Numbered from the stretch's first letter, positions 44,740-53,979 are shown. The stretch is 64,000 nucleotides of DNA from CAIJNA01 sp964516815 (GCA_964516815.1 CAZEXK010000001.1:68802-132801); one strand, 5' to 3'. Numbers and translations are program-made. The notes: generated by a model not told the origin, from the letters alone.

Positions 44740-45966
44740 ATGAATTTTATCCAAAAATATATTAAACCTATTATTTCAACATCCAAACCTGATTATACTT
44801 TATTTTTATTATCTTCTTTTTTAATTATAGTTGGAATTATATTTTCATATTCACTATCAATATTTACCGTTGATTTTTATGATTATTCTCAGTATCATTT
44901 TTTTGTAAGACAAGCTGGTGTTGGTTTAATTTCTATATTTATCATGTGGACTTTAGCACATATAAAACCAGATGTATTATTTCAAACGTTCAAAATTGGA
45001 TGGTTATTATTTGGCTTATTTTTTATTCTAATGATATTAATGAATTTTCTTCCAGCATCTATGGTTACACAATCAGGTGGTGCAAATAGGTGGATTAGAT
45101 TACCCGGATTTTCACTTTCTCCTGTAGAGTTTTTTAAAATAGGATTTATATATTTTTTATCTTCATCATTTTATAGAAAATTTTTAGGATTAAGTAAGGT
45201 TACTTTTTTTGAAGAAATTAAATTATTAGTACCTTATGTAGTTGTTTTTGCCGTTGTTGTCTTTTTGATAGCATTTTTACAAAAAGATTTAGGTCAAGTT
45301 GTACTTTTAGGTACAATTTTATTTATATTATTAATTTTTGCTAATAGATCAGCAAAAATATTTGTAAGCATGATTACTATTGCAATTTTAGGCGTTACTG
45401 CTCTTATAATTCAAGCACCTCATAGAATAAACAGATTACAATCTTGGTGGTCTAGCATACAAGATAGTGTTTTGGAGTTCTTGCCTACTTATTTAGAAAC
45501 TATATTACGAGTAAAAGATTTTCCTGAACCCTATCAAGTTTCGCATTCTTTAAATGCAATGTATCATGGAGGATGGTTTGGTGTTGGTTTGTCCAATGGC
45601 TCATTAAAACTAGGTTTTTTATCTGAAGTTCACACGGATTTTGTATTAGCTGGTATAACAGAAGAGATAGGCTTACTTGGTTTATTATTTATTATTACAA
45701 TATTTTTTATTATAATATTTAGGATTATGAGAATAAGCAGAAGAATTACAAATTCAAAGTATCATCTATTTACATTAGGTATTGCTCTTATGATAAGTAT
45801 TGCTTTTTTAATAAACTCTTACGGAATATCTGGAATAATACCTATAAAAGGTATAGCAGTTCCATTTTTGTCATATGGTGGTAGTTCTATTTTATCTTTG
45901 GGAATTGCAATAGGTTTAGTTTTGTCAATTAGCAATGAAATTATTCTAGACAACAAACAAACATAA
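44740..45966 (+). CDS. ftsW: SEDS-family glycosyltransferase, FtsW-like
   Basis: SEDS proteins polymerise glycan strands from lipid II with a cognate class B PBP. The 408-residue protein has ten membrane helices and the family signatures QSGGANRWIRLPGFSLSPVE, FLQKDLGQVVLLG (catalytic Asp region), GGWFGVGLSNGSLKLGFL (near 270) and PFLSYGGSSILSLGIAIGLV. Pairing with ftsI across a 33-nt divergent spacer favours FtsW over RodA. That choice is inference from context and length. Confidence 0.8.
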   Translation: MNFIQKYIKPIISTSKPDYTLFLLSSFLIIVGIIFSYSLSIFTVDFYDYSQYHFFVRQAGVGLISIFIMWTLAHIKPDVLFQTFKIGWLLFGLFFILMILMNFLPASMVTQSGGANRWIRLPGFSLSPVEFFKIGFIYFLSSSFYRKFLGLSKVTFFEEIKLLVPYVVVFAVVVFLIAFLQKDLGQVVLLGTILFILLIFANRSAKIFVSMITIAILGVTALIIQAPHRINRLQSWWSSIQDSVLEFLPTYLETILRVKDFPEPYQVSHSLNAMYHGGWFGVGLSNGSLKLGFLSEVHTDFVLAGITEEIGLLGLLFIITIFFIIIFRIMRISRRITNSKYHLFTLGIALMISIAFLINSYGISGIIPIKGIAVPFLSYGGSSILSLGIAIGLVLSISNEIILDNKQT

Positions 45967-45983
45967 ACAAAATAAAGTTAACT

Positions 45984-46382
45984 TTAACCTTTTACGTCAG
46001 GTGAAGTAACTACAGATAACCATCTTAGAACAAATAAGAAAACTAAAACTCCCGAGAAAATAATAATATGCGAATTTACACTATTTGCAAATATTTCACT
46101 TATTCCTGAGAATTTTTCATTATTTATTTTTACAACATTAATAATAAATTCTCTTAAAGTCAGTATTATAATTGTATCAATCAATATTCTTATTTTTATT
46201 CTTTTTTTTTGTAAAAAATCAGATATAACTCTAACTATTTCAAAAAATATTATAAAATACAACAAACCAATAATAACTGTTATCATATTGTCTGTGCTCA
46301 TTGCATAAATAAATAATATTGAAGCAACAATAATTTCTATATAAAATTTCTCATAAAAAAAACTCTTTAAATTTGCCATCAT
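45984..46382 (-). CDS. PsiE-like membrane protein
   Basis: The 132-residue protein has four membrane helices and a segment IVRVISDFLQKKRIKIRILI followed by ILTLREFIINV, the pattern of phosphate-starvation-inducible protein PsiE. Function is unknown. It ends a minus-strand group with the RHH-like gene, purC and ctp. No Pho box was recognised upstream. Confidence 0.72.
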   Translation of the reverse strand: MMANLKSFFYEKFYIEIIVASILFIYAMSTDNMITVIIGLLYFIIFFEIVRVISDFLQKKRIKIRILIDTIIILTLREFIINVVKINNEKFSGISEIFANSVNSHIIIFSGVLVFLFVLRWLSVVTSPDVKG

Positions 46383-46398
46383 ATTCCTTTTTTAATTA

Positions 46399-46617
46399 TT
46401 ATTCAACATCTAAGTTGTCCCAAAATTCATCAAATTTAAAACTTGTTAATGTATTTTCATCTTGTATAGTTTTTTCTTTTAGTGCCTTTTCTTGAACATC
46501 AAAATAAAGTACCAAAGCTTCATTTAAAATTTCATTATGATCTTTTTTCAAAAGAAGACTATAATCATCAAGTCTTTCAAGTGTACTTGCTTTTAATTCA
46601 AACTTTATATCTTTCAT
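46399..46617 (-). CDS. Small ribbon-helix-helix-like protein
   Basis: The 72-residue protein starts with a possible DNA-contacting strand (DIKFELKASTLERLD) and a helix (LKKDHNEILNEALVLYFDVQ) in the pattern of CopG/Arc regulators, then an acidic tail ending FKFDEFWDNLDVE. The RHH assignment is by pattern only. It sits one base after purC, where Campylobacter usually has purS, but it does not look like PurS. A partner toxin or operator is not visible. Confidence 0.55.
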   Translation of the reverse strand: MKDIKFELKASTLERLDDYSLLLKKDHNEILNEALVLYFDVQEKALKEKTIQDENTLTSFKFDEFWDNLDVE

Positions 46618-46618
46618 A

Positions 46619-47572
46619 TTATTTATGAAGTCTTTGATTTATTTTTTCATAATTTTTTAATATAGAATCTTTTATTGAATCGGGAACATTCACATCAAGC
46701 TTTTCGTTTATTTTTAAATCTTTAGCTTTTTGTTTCCAATTATTTTCCTTTGCAAAATCTCTTAATATTTGCTTATCCATTGAAATATAATTTTTATTAT
46801 CAAAATCTTCTTTAGCTATAAATCTTGAACTTTCAGGTGTTAATATTTCATCCCCTAATACCCATTGAGAATCTTTATTTATAAAAACTTCAAATTTTGT
46901 ATCAACGACTACAATTCCATTGTCAATAGAAAACTTAGAAAAATTCATAAATAATTCTTCAAGTTTTTGTATAATTTCTACAAATTTATTTCTTACTATT
47001 TTACTATTAAGAGGCATATCTTTTATACCTTTAGTTGTTGGAGTAAAAAGTGGTGTTTCAAAATGATGCCATTGCTCTAATTTTGAATCTAGATTTAAAC
47101 CATATGGATCAATTCCATTTTGACAAGCTTCAAATAAAGAACCAGTTAGGTAATTTCTAAAAATAAATTCAAATTGTACTATTTCTCCTTGTATTTTTTC
47201 TTCTAAAGGTTTACATAGCTCCATTATTTGGCATCTTGGAAATATATCAAGTGATTCATCAACATTTTCATCTAATATAGCAGTTCTTATTCCCATATCA
47301 TTTGCAAATAAAGTACCGCCATTTGATATAGCTGTTTGAGAAATACCTTTATTTTGTATTTCAAGATTTAAAGGTATATCAAATACAGAACATCTATCAC
47401 TTCTAACTAAAAGTACTTTAGCATCATCTCCTGGACATGTATAAAGATCTGCATTTTTTCCAATATAAAATAAATTATATCCCAAATCTTCTAATTCTTT
47501 AACACCTTTTTGTGATGTAGTTTTTTTAGATTCAGGCCATAAGCCTAGTTCTTTAATTTTATTTATTTGCAT
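46619..47572 (-). CDS. purC: Phosphoribosylaminoimidazole-succinocarboxamide synthase
   Basis: PurC couples CAIR and aspartate in purine synthesis. The 317-residue protein, longer than the common 235-residue bacterial type, has LFYIGKNADLYTCPGDDAKV, FRNYLTGSLFEAC (near 138-150), GIVVVDTKFEVF and the ATP/aspartate motif LGDEILTPESSRF (near 237-249). The extra length is an N-terminal extension and a longer C-terminal helical part, like the yeast-type enzyme. It lies between ctp (15 nt upstream) and the RHH-like gene. Confidence 0.93.
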   Translation of the reverse strand: MQINKIKELGLWPESKKTTSQKGVKELEDLGYNLFYIGKNADLYTCPGDDAKVLLVRSDRCSVFDIPLNLEIQNKGISQTAISNGGTLFANDMGIRTAILDENVDESLDIFPRCQIMELCKPLEEKIQGEIVQFEFIFRNYLTGSLFEACQNGIDPYGLNLDSKLEQWHHFETPLFTPTTKGIKDMPLNSKIVRNKFVEIIQKLEELFMNFSKFSIDNGIVVVDTKFEVFINKDSQWVLGDEILTPESSRFIAKEDFDNKNYISMDKQILRDFAKENNWKQKAKDLKINEKLDVNVPDSIKDSILKNYEKINQRLHK

Positions 47573-47587
47573 CTAGTTTACCTTTTA

Positions 47588-48883
47588 TTATTTTGTAAGA
47601 ATCAATGCTCTTAATACATCAATACCAGTTTTAAGTTGATTATCTTTATCTATTTTTTCATTTGTAATAACAGTTTTATCTTCATTATTTTTTACTTTTT
47701 TTGATTTATCATCATTACTTTTTGTTTTTTCTAATTCACTTTCTAAGTGTTTTTTTAAATCTTTTTCTTTAATAGCAAAGTCATTGTCATTTTTAGTAGG
47801 AACTTTACCTGGATATGATGTAATATCTGGAATTATTCCTTTTGCTTGTATCGTTCTCCCACTTGGTAAATAATACTTAGCAATAGTTAATTTAATAGCT
47901 TCTGATCTGTCTTGTGTTATAGGTAAAAGTGCTTGAACAGAACCCTTACCAAATGTTGTTTCTCCAATAATAATAGCTCTTTTTGCATCTTGCAAAGAAC
48001 CAGAAACAATTTCACTAGCACTAGCACTTCCTGCATTTACCAATACTACCATAGGAACTTTGCTAATCGTTGCTTTTTTTGTTGCTTTATAATATTCATC
48101 TTTAGTTTTAGTTCTACCTTTTTGTGATACTATTGTACCACTATCTACAAATAAATCTACGGTTTTAATACTTTGGTCCAAAGAACCACCTGGATTGTTT
48201 CTCAGATCTAATACAATACCTTTTGTAGTATCTTTATATTGCTTCAAAAATTTTATTAGTTGTTTTTGAACATTGTTATCAAATGATGCAATTCTTAAAT
48301 ATAATATGTCATCGCCAATAGTTTTAGCTTTTACAGATTTTACTTTTATAATTCCACGAATAATGTTTATTTTTAAAGGCTTAGATTCATTTTCTCTTAC
48401 AATTGTAATATTAATTGCCGTACCAGGTTTTCCTCTCATAATTCCAACAGCTTCGTCAATTGTCATTTTAAGTGTAGATTTATCTTGTATTTTTAATATA
48501 ATATCTCCTGATTTAATTCCAGCTTTTTGTGCGGGAGTATCATCTATAGGAGATATTACTGTTAATGCACCTTTTCTAATACCAATTACTATTCCAAGAC
48601 CTCCAAATTCACCTTTCATATGTGTATTCATTGATTTGAATGCTTTTTTATTCATGTATGCACTATGTGCATCTAATTCACTCATAACTCCAGCTATAGT
48701 TTTATCTATTATTTCATCAAATTTAAGATCACTTACATACGAGTTTTCAATTTGATACAATACTTGGTGAAGTTTAGATAAAGACTCTAATTTAGAAGGT
48801 GTTTCTTTTTTATCAACTGGCTCTTCTTTGGCATAAGTTAATGTAAAAAATAATACGAATAGCAATAAAAGAAATTTTTTCAT
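47588..48883 (-). CDS. ctp: S41-family C-terminal processing protease
   Basis: This periplasmic protease has a PDZ domain. I start it at ATG 48883 (MKKFLLLLFVLFFTLTYAKE), which gives a clean signal peptide; the longer frame to 48940 crosses the divergent promoter region. Of the 431 residues, the PDZ domain is near 75-160 (GEFGGLGIVIGIRKG, DIILKIQDKS). The catalytic core is near 190-350, with VLDLRNNPGGSLDQSI, the Ser nucleophile in NAGSASASEIVSGSLQD and the Lys in GETTFGKGSVQ. A polar Lys/Asp-rich tail follows. It leads the ctp-purC group. Confidence 0.92.
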   Translation of the reverse strand: MKKFLLLLFVLFFTLTYAKEEPVDKKETPSKLESLSKLHQVLYQIENSYVSDLKFDEIIDKTIAGVMSELDAHSAYMNKKAFKSMNTHMKGEFGGLGIVIGIRKGALTVISPIDDTPAQKAGIKSGDIILKIQDKSTLKMTIDEAVGIMRGKPGTAINITIVRENESKPLKINIIRGIIKVKSVKAKTIGDDILYLRIASFDNNVQKQLIKFLKQYKDTTKGIVLDLRNNPGGSLDQSIKTVDLFVDSGTIVSQKGRTKTKDEYYKATKKATISKVPMVVLVNAGSASASEIVSGSLQDAKRAIIIGETTFGKGSVQALLPITQDRSEAIKLTIAKYYLPSGRTIQAKGIIPDITSYPGKVPTKNDNDFAIKEKDLKKHLESELEKTKSNDDKSKKVKNNEDKTVITNEKIDKDNQLKTGIDVLRALILTK

Positions 48884-48961
48884 AGTGATTATCCAATCTT
48901 TTTTCATAATTTTAACTAAAATTTGGTAAAATGTCCACATAAATAATAGGGATAAGATACA

Positions 48962-49543
48962 ATGAGCTTAAAAGAAAATATAAATTACATAAAAGAAGAA
49001 GTTTCAAATGAGGATAAGATTTTTGAAAGTTTTTTTAAACTAGAAAAATTTTATAAAAAATACAAATTTATTATCATAGCTAGTATAATTTCAATTTTAT
49101 CATATGTTATAACTGTGAATGTGCTTTCGTATTTAAAAGAACAAAGTGACATAAAAGCAAATATAGCATATAACAAGGTACTCTTAAACAATAAAGATGA
49201 TAAAAGCTTACAAATACTCAAAGAAGAAAATAAAGTCTTATTTGATATAGCTACATACAAAAATTCAAATGATAATACTTTACAAAATGATGTTTTATAT
49301 TTAAAACAAATTGCATTATTTAACAAAGCTATCAAAGAAAAAGATATTAAAACTATAGATTCTCTTATAATTGATTCTAATTTCTTATTAAGGGATTATG
49401 CTATTTTTAATAAAGCATTGTTATTAATAGATGATAAAAATTATATAAAAGCAAAAAAAACCTTAGAACAAATCGCAAATACATCAGAAATAAAACAAGC
49501 AAGTGATTTACTTAAACATTTTTTATTAACTAAAGTAAAATAA
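48962..49543 (+). CDS. YfgM-like membrane-anchored TPR-type protein
   Basis: The 193-residue protein has one membrane helix (KFIIIASIISILSYVITVNV, about 36-55) and a periplasmic helical domain with repeat-like segments (YLKQIALFNKAIKEKDIKTI; LLRDYAIFNKALLLIDDKNY). This layout resembles YfgM, which works with the SecYEG translocon and periplasmic chaperones in E. coli. The next gene is a BamB-like lipoprotein, matching the E. coli yfgM-bamB order. Similarity is in layout rather than strong sequence, so the name is tentative. Starts overlap (TAATG). Confidence 0.6.
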   Translation: MSLKENINYIKEEVSNEDKIFESFFKLEKFYKKYKFIIIASIISILSYVITVNVLSYLKEQSDIKANIAYNKVLLNNKDDKSLQILKEENKVLFDIATYKNSNDNTLQNDVLYLKQIALFNKAIKEKDIKTIDSLIIDSNFLLRDYAIFNKALLLIDDKNYIKAKKTLEQIANTSEIKQASDLLKHFLLTKVK

Positions 49544-50520
49544 TGAAAAAATATCTATTATCATTATCAATACTTGTATTATTCGTTTCTTGTACATCAA
49601 AACAATTTTATCAAGGCGAACAAACTAGTAGTATTAAAACTAATATCATTTCAACACCAACATACATAAAATCATTTAATACAAGTGGTGCAACATTAGA
49701 TGACAACAGATATATAGATAAAATCGGAATTTCAAAAGACAGATTAAAAGAAGGTTTTTCTTTTGTAAACAATAGCAATTCAAATATAATCTCAGCAAAT
49801 AAAAAAGGTGAACTTTATATAAATAAAGATAAACATTTCCAGTTCAAATCAAATGTAATATCTGCTTCATTAAAAGACAATATTTTAGCACTTATTTTTT
49901 CAAATAATACTGTTGCATTGTATGATATAAATACAAAACAATTTAAATTAAGAAAATTTTTAGAAGCATCTTATTTAAACGATACAAGAATAGCTATGCC
50001 ATTATTTATAAATGAACTTATCTTATTACCTACATTAAACGGTAAAGTTTTAATAGTTAATAATAAAAATTTTAAAGTAGAAAAAACACTTATAATTGAT
50101 CCTTCATCAGAAGTAAATAATATCATATTATTAAAATCTTACGATGAAACTCTAATAGTTGCATCACAAAATGTTATTATGTCATTTAACAATACACAAG
50201 CACTAAAAAAAGAGCTTTTTATTCAATCATATACACTAGACAAGGAAAATATTTATTTGGCTAGTTTGGAGGGTAAGATTTTAAAATTAGATAAAAATCT
50301 AAACATACTTAAATCAAAAAAATATAAGTTTGCTAAATTTCAAGCTCTAGCTATAAATAAAACTGATTTATTAGCAATTGAATCACAAGGTTTTATAATA
50401 AAACTATCACATGATTTTACTAAAGAAAAAATTGACAAAATATCTTTTGAAGATGATGAAAAAGCATTTACAACGGACCATAAAATATACTTTGAAGATA
50501 AATTGCTTACATTTTTATGA
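49543..50520 (+). CDS. BamB-like lipoprotein with beta-propeller repeats
   Basis: The 325-residue protein has a lipoprotein signal (ILVLFVSC, modified Cys at residue 17) and beta-propeller-like blades (NIISANKKGELYINKD; ILALIFSNNTVALYDINTKQ; LLPTLNGKVLIVNNKN; NIYLASLEGKILKLDKN), spaced about 40 residues. This fits BamB, a helper of outer-membrane barrel assembly. It follows the YfgM-like gene directly and overlaps the next gene by 4 nt. BamB was not expected in this lineage, so the name needs a structure-based check. Confidence 0.6.
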   Translation: MKKYLLSLSILVLFVSCTSKQFYQGEQTSSIKTNIISTPTYIKSFNTSGATLDDNRYIDKIGISKDRLKEGFSFVNNSNSNIISANKKGELYINKDKHFQFKSNVISASLKDNILALIFSNNTVALYDINTKQFKLRKFLEASYLNDTRIAMPLFINELILLPTLNGKVLIVNNKNFKVEKTLIIDPSSEVNNIILLKSYDETLIVASQNVIMSFNNTQALKKELFIQSYTLDKENIYLASLEGKILKLDKNLNILKSKKYKFAKFQALAINKTDLLAIESQGFIIKLSHDFTKEKIDKISFEDDEKAFTTDHKIYFEDKLLTFL

Positions 50521-50849
50521 AAAATATCACACATTTTTTAAGTAATAAAAATTACTTATTTAAAAAGTTCAATAAAATTCAAGCAAAAGAATTATCATCT
50601 AGAAAAAAAATCCTAATATATGATGCTTGTGATACAAATAACTCCTTAATAAGTGTTTTTGTTATTGATCAAAAATCAAGATTTTTAATGAAAAATGCAC
50701 AAGAAATAGAAATTCTTAATAATTCATTAAAACTTTATAAAGACCATAATTTTAAAAAAACTTTGATTTTAATATCATCACCTCTTTGTTCTAAAGCAAA
50801 AAAATATATGAAAGAACTAAAATGGAAGGTATATGATGATTTTATGTGA
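50517..50849 (+). CDS. Conserved hypothetical protein next to coaX
   Basis: The 110-residue protein has no signal or membrane segment. It shows alternating strand-helix segments (KILIYDACDTNN; SVFVIDQKSRFLM; KTLILISSPLCSKAKKYMKEL) that suggest a small alpha/beta fold. I do not recognise it. It overlaps the BamB-like gene upstream (ATGA) and coaX downstream by 17 nt, so it is part of this operon. Confidence 0.6.
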   Translation: MKNITHFLSNKNYLFKKFNKIQAKELSSRKKILIYDACDTNNSLISVFVIDQKSRFLMKNAQEIEILNNSLKLYKDHNFKKTLILISSPLCSKAKKYMKELKWKVYDDFM

Positions 50850-51468
50850 TATTGGTAATTCAACTTATCATTTTTTACACAACACCAAAGAATTTAAATT
50901 AAATATAAATGACGATATACCAAGCTTAAATAGCAATGACAATATATATTATATTAGTGTAAATAAAGATGCAAAAGATAAACTTTTACACAAATATCCA
51001 AGTGCAATTGATATAAAAGACTATTTTCAATTTGAAACAAAATATGCAAATACAATGGGTATAGATAGAATCGTATCATGCTCATACATAACAAATAATA
51101 TTATAGTAGATTTTGGTTCTGCAATTACAGTTGATATTATAAAAAACAAAGAACATTTAGGTGGATTTATAATGCCAGGTATTGATGCATTAAAAAAAAA
51201 TTATCCAACTATATCGTCAAAATTAGAATTTAATTTTGAAAATAATATAAATTTAGATAAAATTCCATTAAATACAAATGATGCTATAAATTATAGTATA
51301 TTAAATATGATTATCTTACCTATAAAAGATGTTCAAAACAAATATAATTTAAGTATAGTTTTCACAGGTGAAAATGCAGAACTTATTACAAAATATTTTA
51401 CTAATTATATTTTTAATTCTTCTTTAATTTTTGATTCAATGAAAAATGCAATAAAGGAAAATAAATGA
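50833..51468 (+). CDS. coaX: Type III pantothenate kinase
   Basis: CoaX phosphorylates pantothenate in coenzyme A synthesis and belongs to the ASKHA kinase fold. The 211-residue protein has the N-terminal phosphate loop LCDIGNSTYHF, the pantothenate loop NTMGIDRI (about 74-81), the DFGSAITVDII motif (about 94-104) and the GGFIMPG loop. It is shorter than most CoaX (about 250) but has all motifs, as in other epsilonproteobacteria. The start could be ATG 50833 or 50836. It overlaps hisG by four nt. Confidence 0.9.
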   Translation: MMILCDIGNSTYHFLHNTKEFKLNINDDIPSLNSNDNIYYISVNKDAKDKLLHKYPSAIDIKDYFQFETKYANTMGIDRIVSCSYITNNIIVDFGSAITVDIIKNKEHLGGFIMPGIDALKKNYPTISSKLEFNFENNINLDKIPLNTNDAINYSILNMIILPIKDVQNKYNLSIVFTGENAELITKYFTNYIFNSSLIFDSMKNAIKENK

Positions 51469-52070
51469 TTACAATTGCTTTGCCAAAAGGTAGAATCGCA
51501 GAACAAACTTTAGAGAAATTTGAAATAGCATTTGGTGAAAAGTTTATTTTTGAAGATAGAAAACTTATCTTAATAAAAGCAGGATTTACTTTTTTAAATG
51601 TTAGAAATCAAGATGTACCAACTTATGTTATGTATGGAGCTGCTGACTTAGGTGTTGTTGGACTTGATGTATTAGAAGAAAAAGAATATGATTTAATAAC
51701 CTTACTAGACTTGCAAATTGGAAAATGTAAAGTTGCTATTGGATTAAAAAAAGGTGATAAAATTGATTGGAATAAAAGCAGTATAAAAGTAGCTACAAAA
51801 CACACTACAATAGCTAGAAAATTCTTTGAAAAAAAAGCTATGGCAGTTGAGCTCGTAAAATTATACGGCTCAATAGAATTAGCACCATTAGTAGGATTGG
51901 CTGATTGTATTGTAGATATTGTAGAAACTGGTGAAACAATGAAACAAAATGGTTTAGAAGTAGCAGATACCATTATGCACTCTTCTGTACAACTTATATG
52001 CAATAAAAATTCTTTTTATTCTAAAAAAGACGCCATTTTAAATTTAAAAGAAAAAATTGAACGCACTTAA
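51465..52070 (+). CDS. hisG: ATP phosphoribosyltransferase, short form
   Basis: HisG starts histidine synthesis by joining ATP and PRPP. The 201-residue protein has MITIALPKGRIAEQTLEKF, DVPTYVMYGAADLGVVGLDV and LADCIVDIVETGETMKQNGL, all typical. It is the short form, which lacks the regulatory C-terminal domain and in other bacteria works with HisZ. No hisZ is in this window. It overlaps coaX and the methyltransferase gene, so it is in one operon with unrelated functions. Confidence 0.95.
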   Translation: MITIALPKGRIAEQTLEKFEIAFGEKFIFEDRKLILIKAGFTFLNVRNQDVPTYVMYGAADLGVVGLDVLEEKEYDLITLLDLQIGKCKVAIGLKKGDKIDWNKSSIKVATKHTTIARKFFEKKAMAVELVKLYGSIELAPLVGLADCIVDIVETGETMKQNGLEVADTIMHSSVQLICNKNSFYSKKDAILNLKEKIERT

Positions 52071-52752
52071 TCTATATTCAATTATTCAGCAAGATTTGGA
52101 TATTGAAGAAGAAACATCCAAACTACATGAGGCTTATTTACTATTAATAAATCAATTAGATAAAAAAACATTATTAGATATAGGATGTGGTCAAGGTGAT
52201 TTTTTATTAAAAGTAAAAGAATATGATTTAGATGTGCTTGGCATTGATTTAAGTAGTGAACAAATAAAAGTTTGTAAACAAAAAAACATAAATGCATCAT
52301 GTATAAATATAAATGAAATAACAAATAAATACGACATAGCAACTGCAGTCTTTGACGTATTAAATTACGTACAATTTAATAATCTAAAATCATTCTTAAT
52401 AGATATCTACAATGTATTAAATGAAAATTCATACTTCTTATTTGATATAAATACATTATTTGGTTTTCAAGAAGTTGCACAAGGAAGTTTAAATATTAAC
52501 AAAGAAAGTAAATTTATAGCAATTGATGCTTATTTTGAAGATAATATATTACAAACAGATATAACACTTTTTAGCAAAAATAAAAATTCAACTTATATAA
52601 AAGAGCAAAACAATATTTTTCAATATTATCATAGTAAAGAAGTAATAGAACACTTACTTAAAGACACTGGTTTTTTAGTTCAAAACATAATAAATCTTAA
52701 ACTTCACGATAGTAATAATAGCGACAAATATTTATTTATTTGTAAAAAATAA
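52057..52752 (+). CDS. Class I SAM-dependent methyltransferase
   Basis: The 231-residue protein has the SAM motif I LLDIGCGQGDFLL (about 39-51), motif II acid LGIDLSSEQ (about 59-67) and TAVFDVLNYVQFNNLKSFL, where small-molecule methyltransferases of the Methyltransf_25 group vary. The start is a TTG at 52057 inside hisG. The substrate is unknown; histidine-pathway involvement is not supported by anything but position. A terminator lies just after the stop. Confidence 0.82.
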   Translation: MNALNLYSIIQQDLDIEEETSKLHEAYLLLINQLDKKTLLDIGCGQGDFLLKVKEYDLDVLGIDLSSEQIKVCKQKNINASCININEITNKYDIATAVFDVLNYVQFNNLKSFLIDIYNVLNENSYFLFDINTLFGFQEVAQGSLNINKESKFIAIDAYFEDNILQTDITLFSKNKNSTYIKEQNNIFQYYHSKEVIEHLLKDTGFLVQNIINLKLHDSNNSDKYLFICKK

Positions 52753-52756
52753 TTAT

Positions 52757-52794
52757 AAAAAAAGCCCCTAGATAAAATCTAAGAGCCTTTTTAA
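52757..52794 (-). terminator. Terminator of the rpsF-ssb-rpsR operon
   Basis: On the minus strand AGGCTCTTAGAT and ATCTAGGGGCTT pair over 12 positions with G-U wobbles across a TTT loop, followed by a T-run. Pairing is poorer on the plus strand, so it mainly serves rpsR. Confidence 0.75.
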
Positions 52795-52806
52795 TTATAT
52801 TAAATA

Positions 52807-53073
52807 TTATTTATTATAATTAGCGTAAGCTGGTCCTACTACATTTGTAGTATTTACTATATATGGTACAAGTGCCATATGTCTTGCTCTTTTAATAGCA
52901 ACTTCAACTTGCTCTTGATGTCTTTTAGAAGTCCCTGTAAGACGTCTAGGCATAATCTTACCTCTTTCACTCATAGATATTTTTAATAAATCTAAGTTTT
53001 TATAATCAATATAATCAACTTTCATTGAAGTATATTTACAGTATTTTTTTGCGAATTTTCTTTTTTCAGCCAT
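52807..53073 (-). CDS. rpsR: 30S ribosomal protein bS18
   Basis: The 88-residue protein has KYCKYTSMKVDYIDYKNLDL, MPRRLTGTSKRHQEQVEVAI and the closing RARHMALVPYI, diagnostic of bS18. It is the last gene of the classic rpsF-ssb-rpsR operon, 15 nt after ssb. Cys12 in KYCKYT is the remnant of a zinc-type site; the full four-cysteine version is not present. Confidence 0.97.
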   Translation of the reverse strand: MAEKRKFAKKYCKYTSMKVDYIDYKNLDLLKISMSERGKIMPRRLTGTSKRHQEQVEVAIKRARHMALVPYIVNTTNVVGPAYANYNK

Positions 53074-53088
53074 AATTAATATCCTTGT

Positions 53089-53604
53089 CTAAAATGGTAT
53101 TTCATCTTCATCGATGTTTATTTCTGGTATATTTTGTGCTTGTGGAGCATTCATACCACCTTGTTGCTGTGCATTTTGATTATTATAAGGTTGTTGTGCA
53201 GGTGGAGTATTATTATAAGAATTTGAAGCTGACATTTGATCATTGTTATATCCACCATTATTCATATTAGCACTATCAGCTTTTGAATCTAAAAACTTAA
53301 ATACATCTACTCTTAATGTGTGTCTACTTCTATTTGTACCATCTTGTGCTACCCATTGTTCAAATACTAATCTACCCTCAAGCATAACTTTTGAACCTTT
53401 TCTTACATACTGGTTTAAAATTTCAGCACTCTTACCAAATACAGAAAAATCTAAAAAACAAACTTCTTCTTTTTGTTCTCCTGTTTGAGTTTTAAACTTA
53501 TGTGAAGTTGCAATTGCACCTTTGGCTATTGCTGCTCCACTTGGAATATATTTTAACTCAATATCTCTAGTTAGGTTTCCGATCATCATCACTTTATTAT
53601 ACAT
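53089..53604 (-). CDS. ssb: Single-stranded DNA-binding protein
   Basis: SSB binds single-stranded DNA as a tetramer and recruits repair and replication enzymes. The 171-residue protein has the OB fold (MYNKVMMIGNLTRDIELKY to about 110, with FLDFSVFGKSAEIL), an Asn/Gln/Gly-rich disordered linker, and the acidic tip DEDEIPF that binds partner proteins. It lies between rpsF and rpsR. Confidence 0.96.
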   Translation of the reverse strand: MYNKVMMIGNLTRDIELKYIPSGAAIAKGAIATSHKFKTQTGEQKEEVCFLDFSVFGKSAEILNQYVRKGSKVMLEGRLVFEQWVAQDGTNRSRHTLRVDVFKFLDSKADSANMNNGGYNNDQMSASNSYNNTPPAQQPYNNQNAQQQGGMNAPQAQNIPEINIDEDEIPF

Positions 53605-53623
53605 AAGAGGTCCTTGTTAGTTA

Positions 53624-53977
53624 TTATTTAGCTTTTTTAGCAGCTTCTGCACTCATTATTGTCCATTGTGCAATCTCTTTTTTACTTTCGTATTTAACAA
53701 ACATGTGTCTAATAATACTCTCATTAGTGTTAAAATTTCTTTCTAACTCTAAGATTGACTCAGTTGGAGAAGTAAAGTAAGCTAAATAATAATAACCTCT
53801 TTTACTTTTTTCAATTTCATAAGCAAGTTCTCTTGTCCCCATATCTTCATATGAAACAATTTCACCACCATTTTTTTCAATATTACTTCTAACAGTATCG
53901 ATTTGAGCTTTAGTCTCTTCTTCTGTTAAAGTAGCCTTAACTATAAACATAGTTTCATAATGTCTAATTCTAGCCAT
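53624..53977 (-). CDS. rpsF: 30S ribosomal protein bS6
   Basis: The 117-residue protein has MARIRHYETMFIVKATLTEE, the loop GTRELAYEIEKSKRGYYYLA and the strand ESIIRHMFVKYE, all bS6 features. The C-terminal tail is short and ends AAKKAK. It is the first gene of the operon, preceded by AAAGGAG and by a hairpin in the leader. Confidence 0.96.
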   Translation of the reverse strand: MARIRHYETMFIVKATLTEEETKAQIDTVRSNIEKNGGEIVSYEDMGTRELAYEIEKSKRGYYYLAYFTSPTESILELERNFNTNESIIRHMFVKYESKKEIAQWTIMSAEAAKKAK

Positions 53978-53979
53978 TC

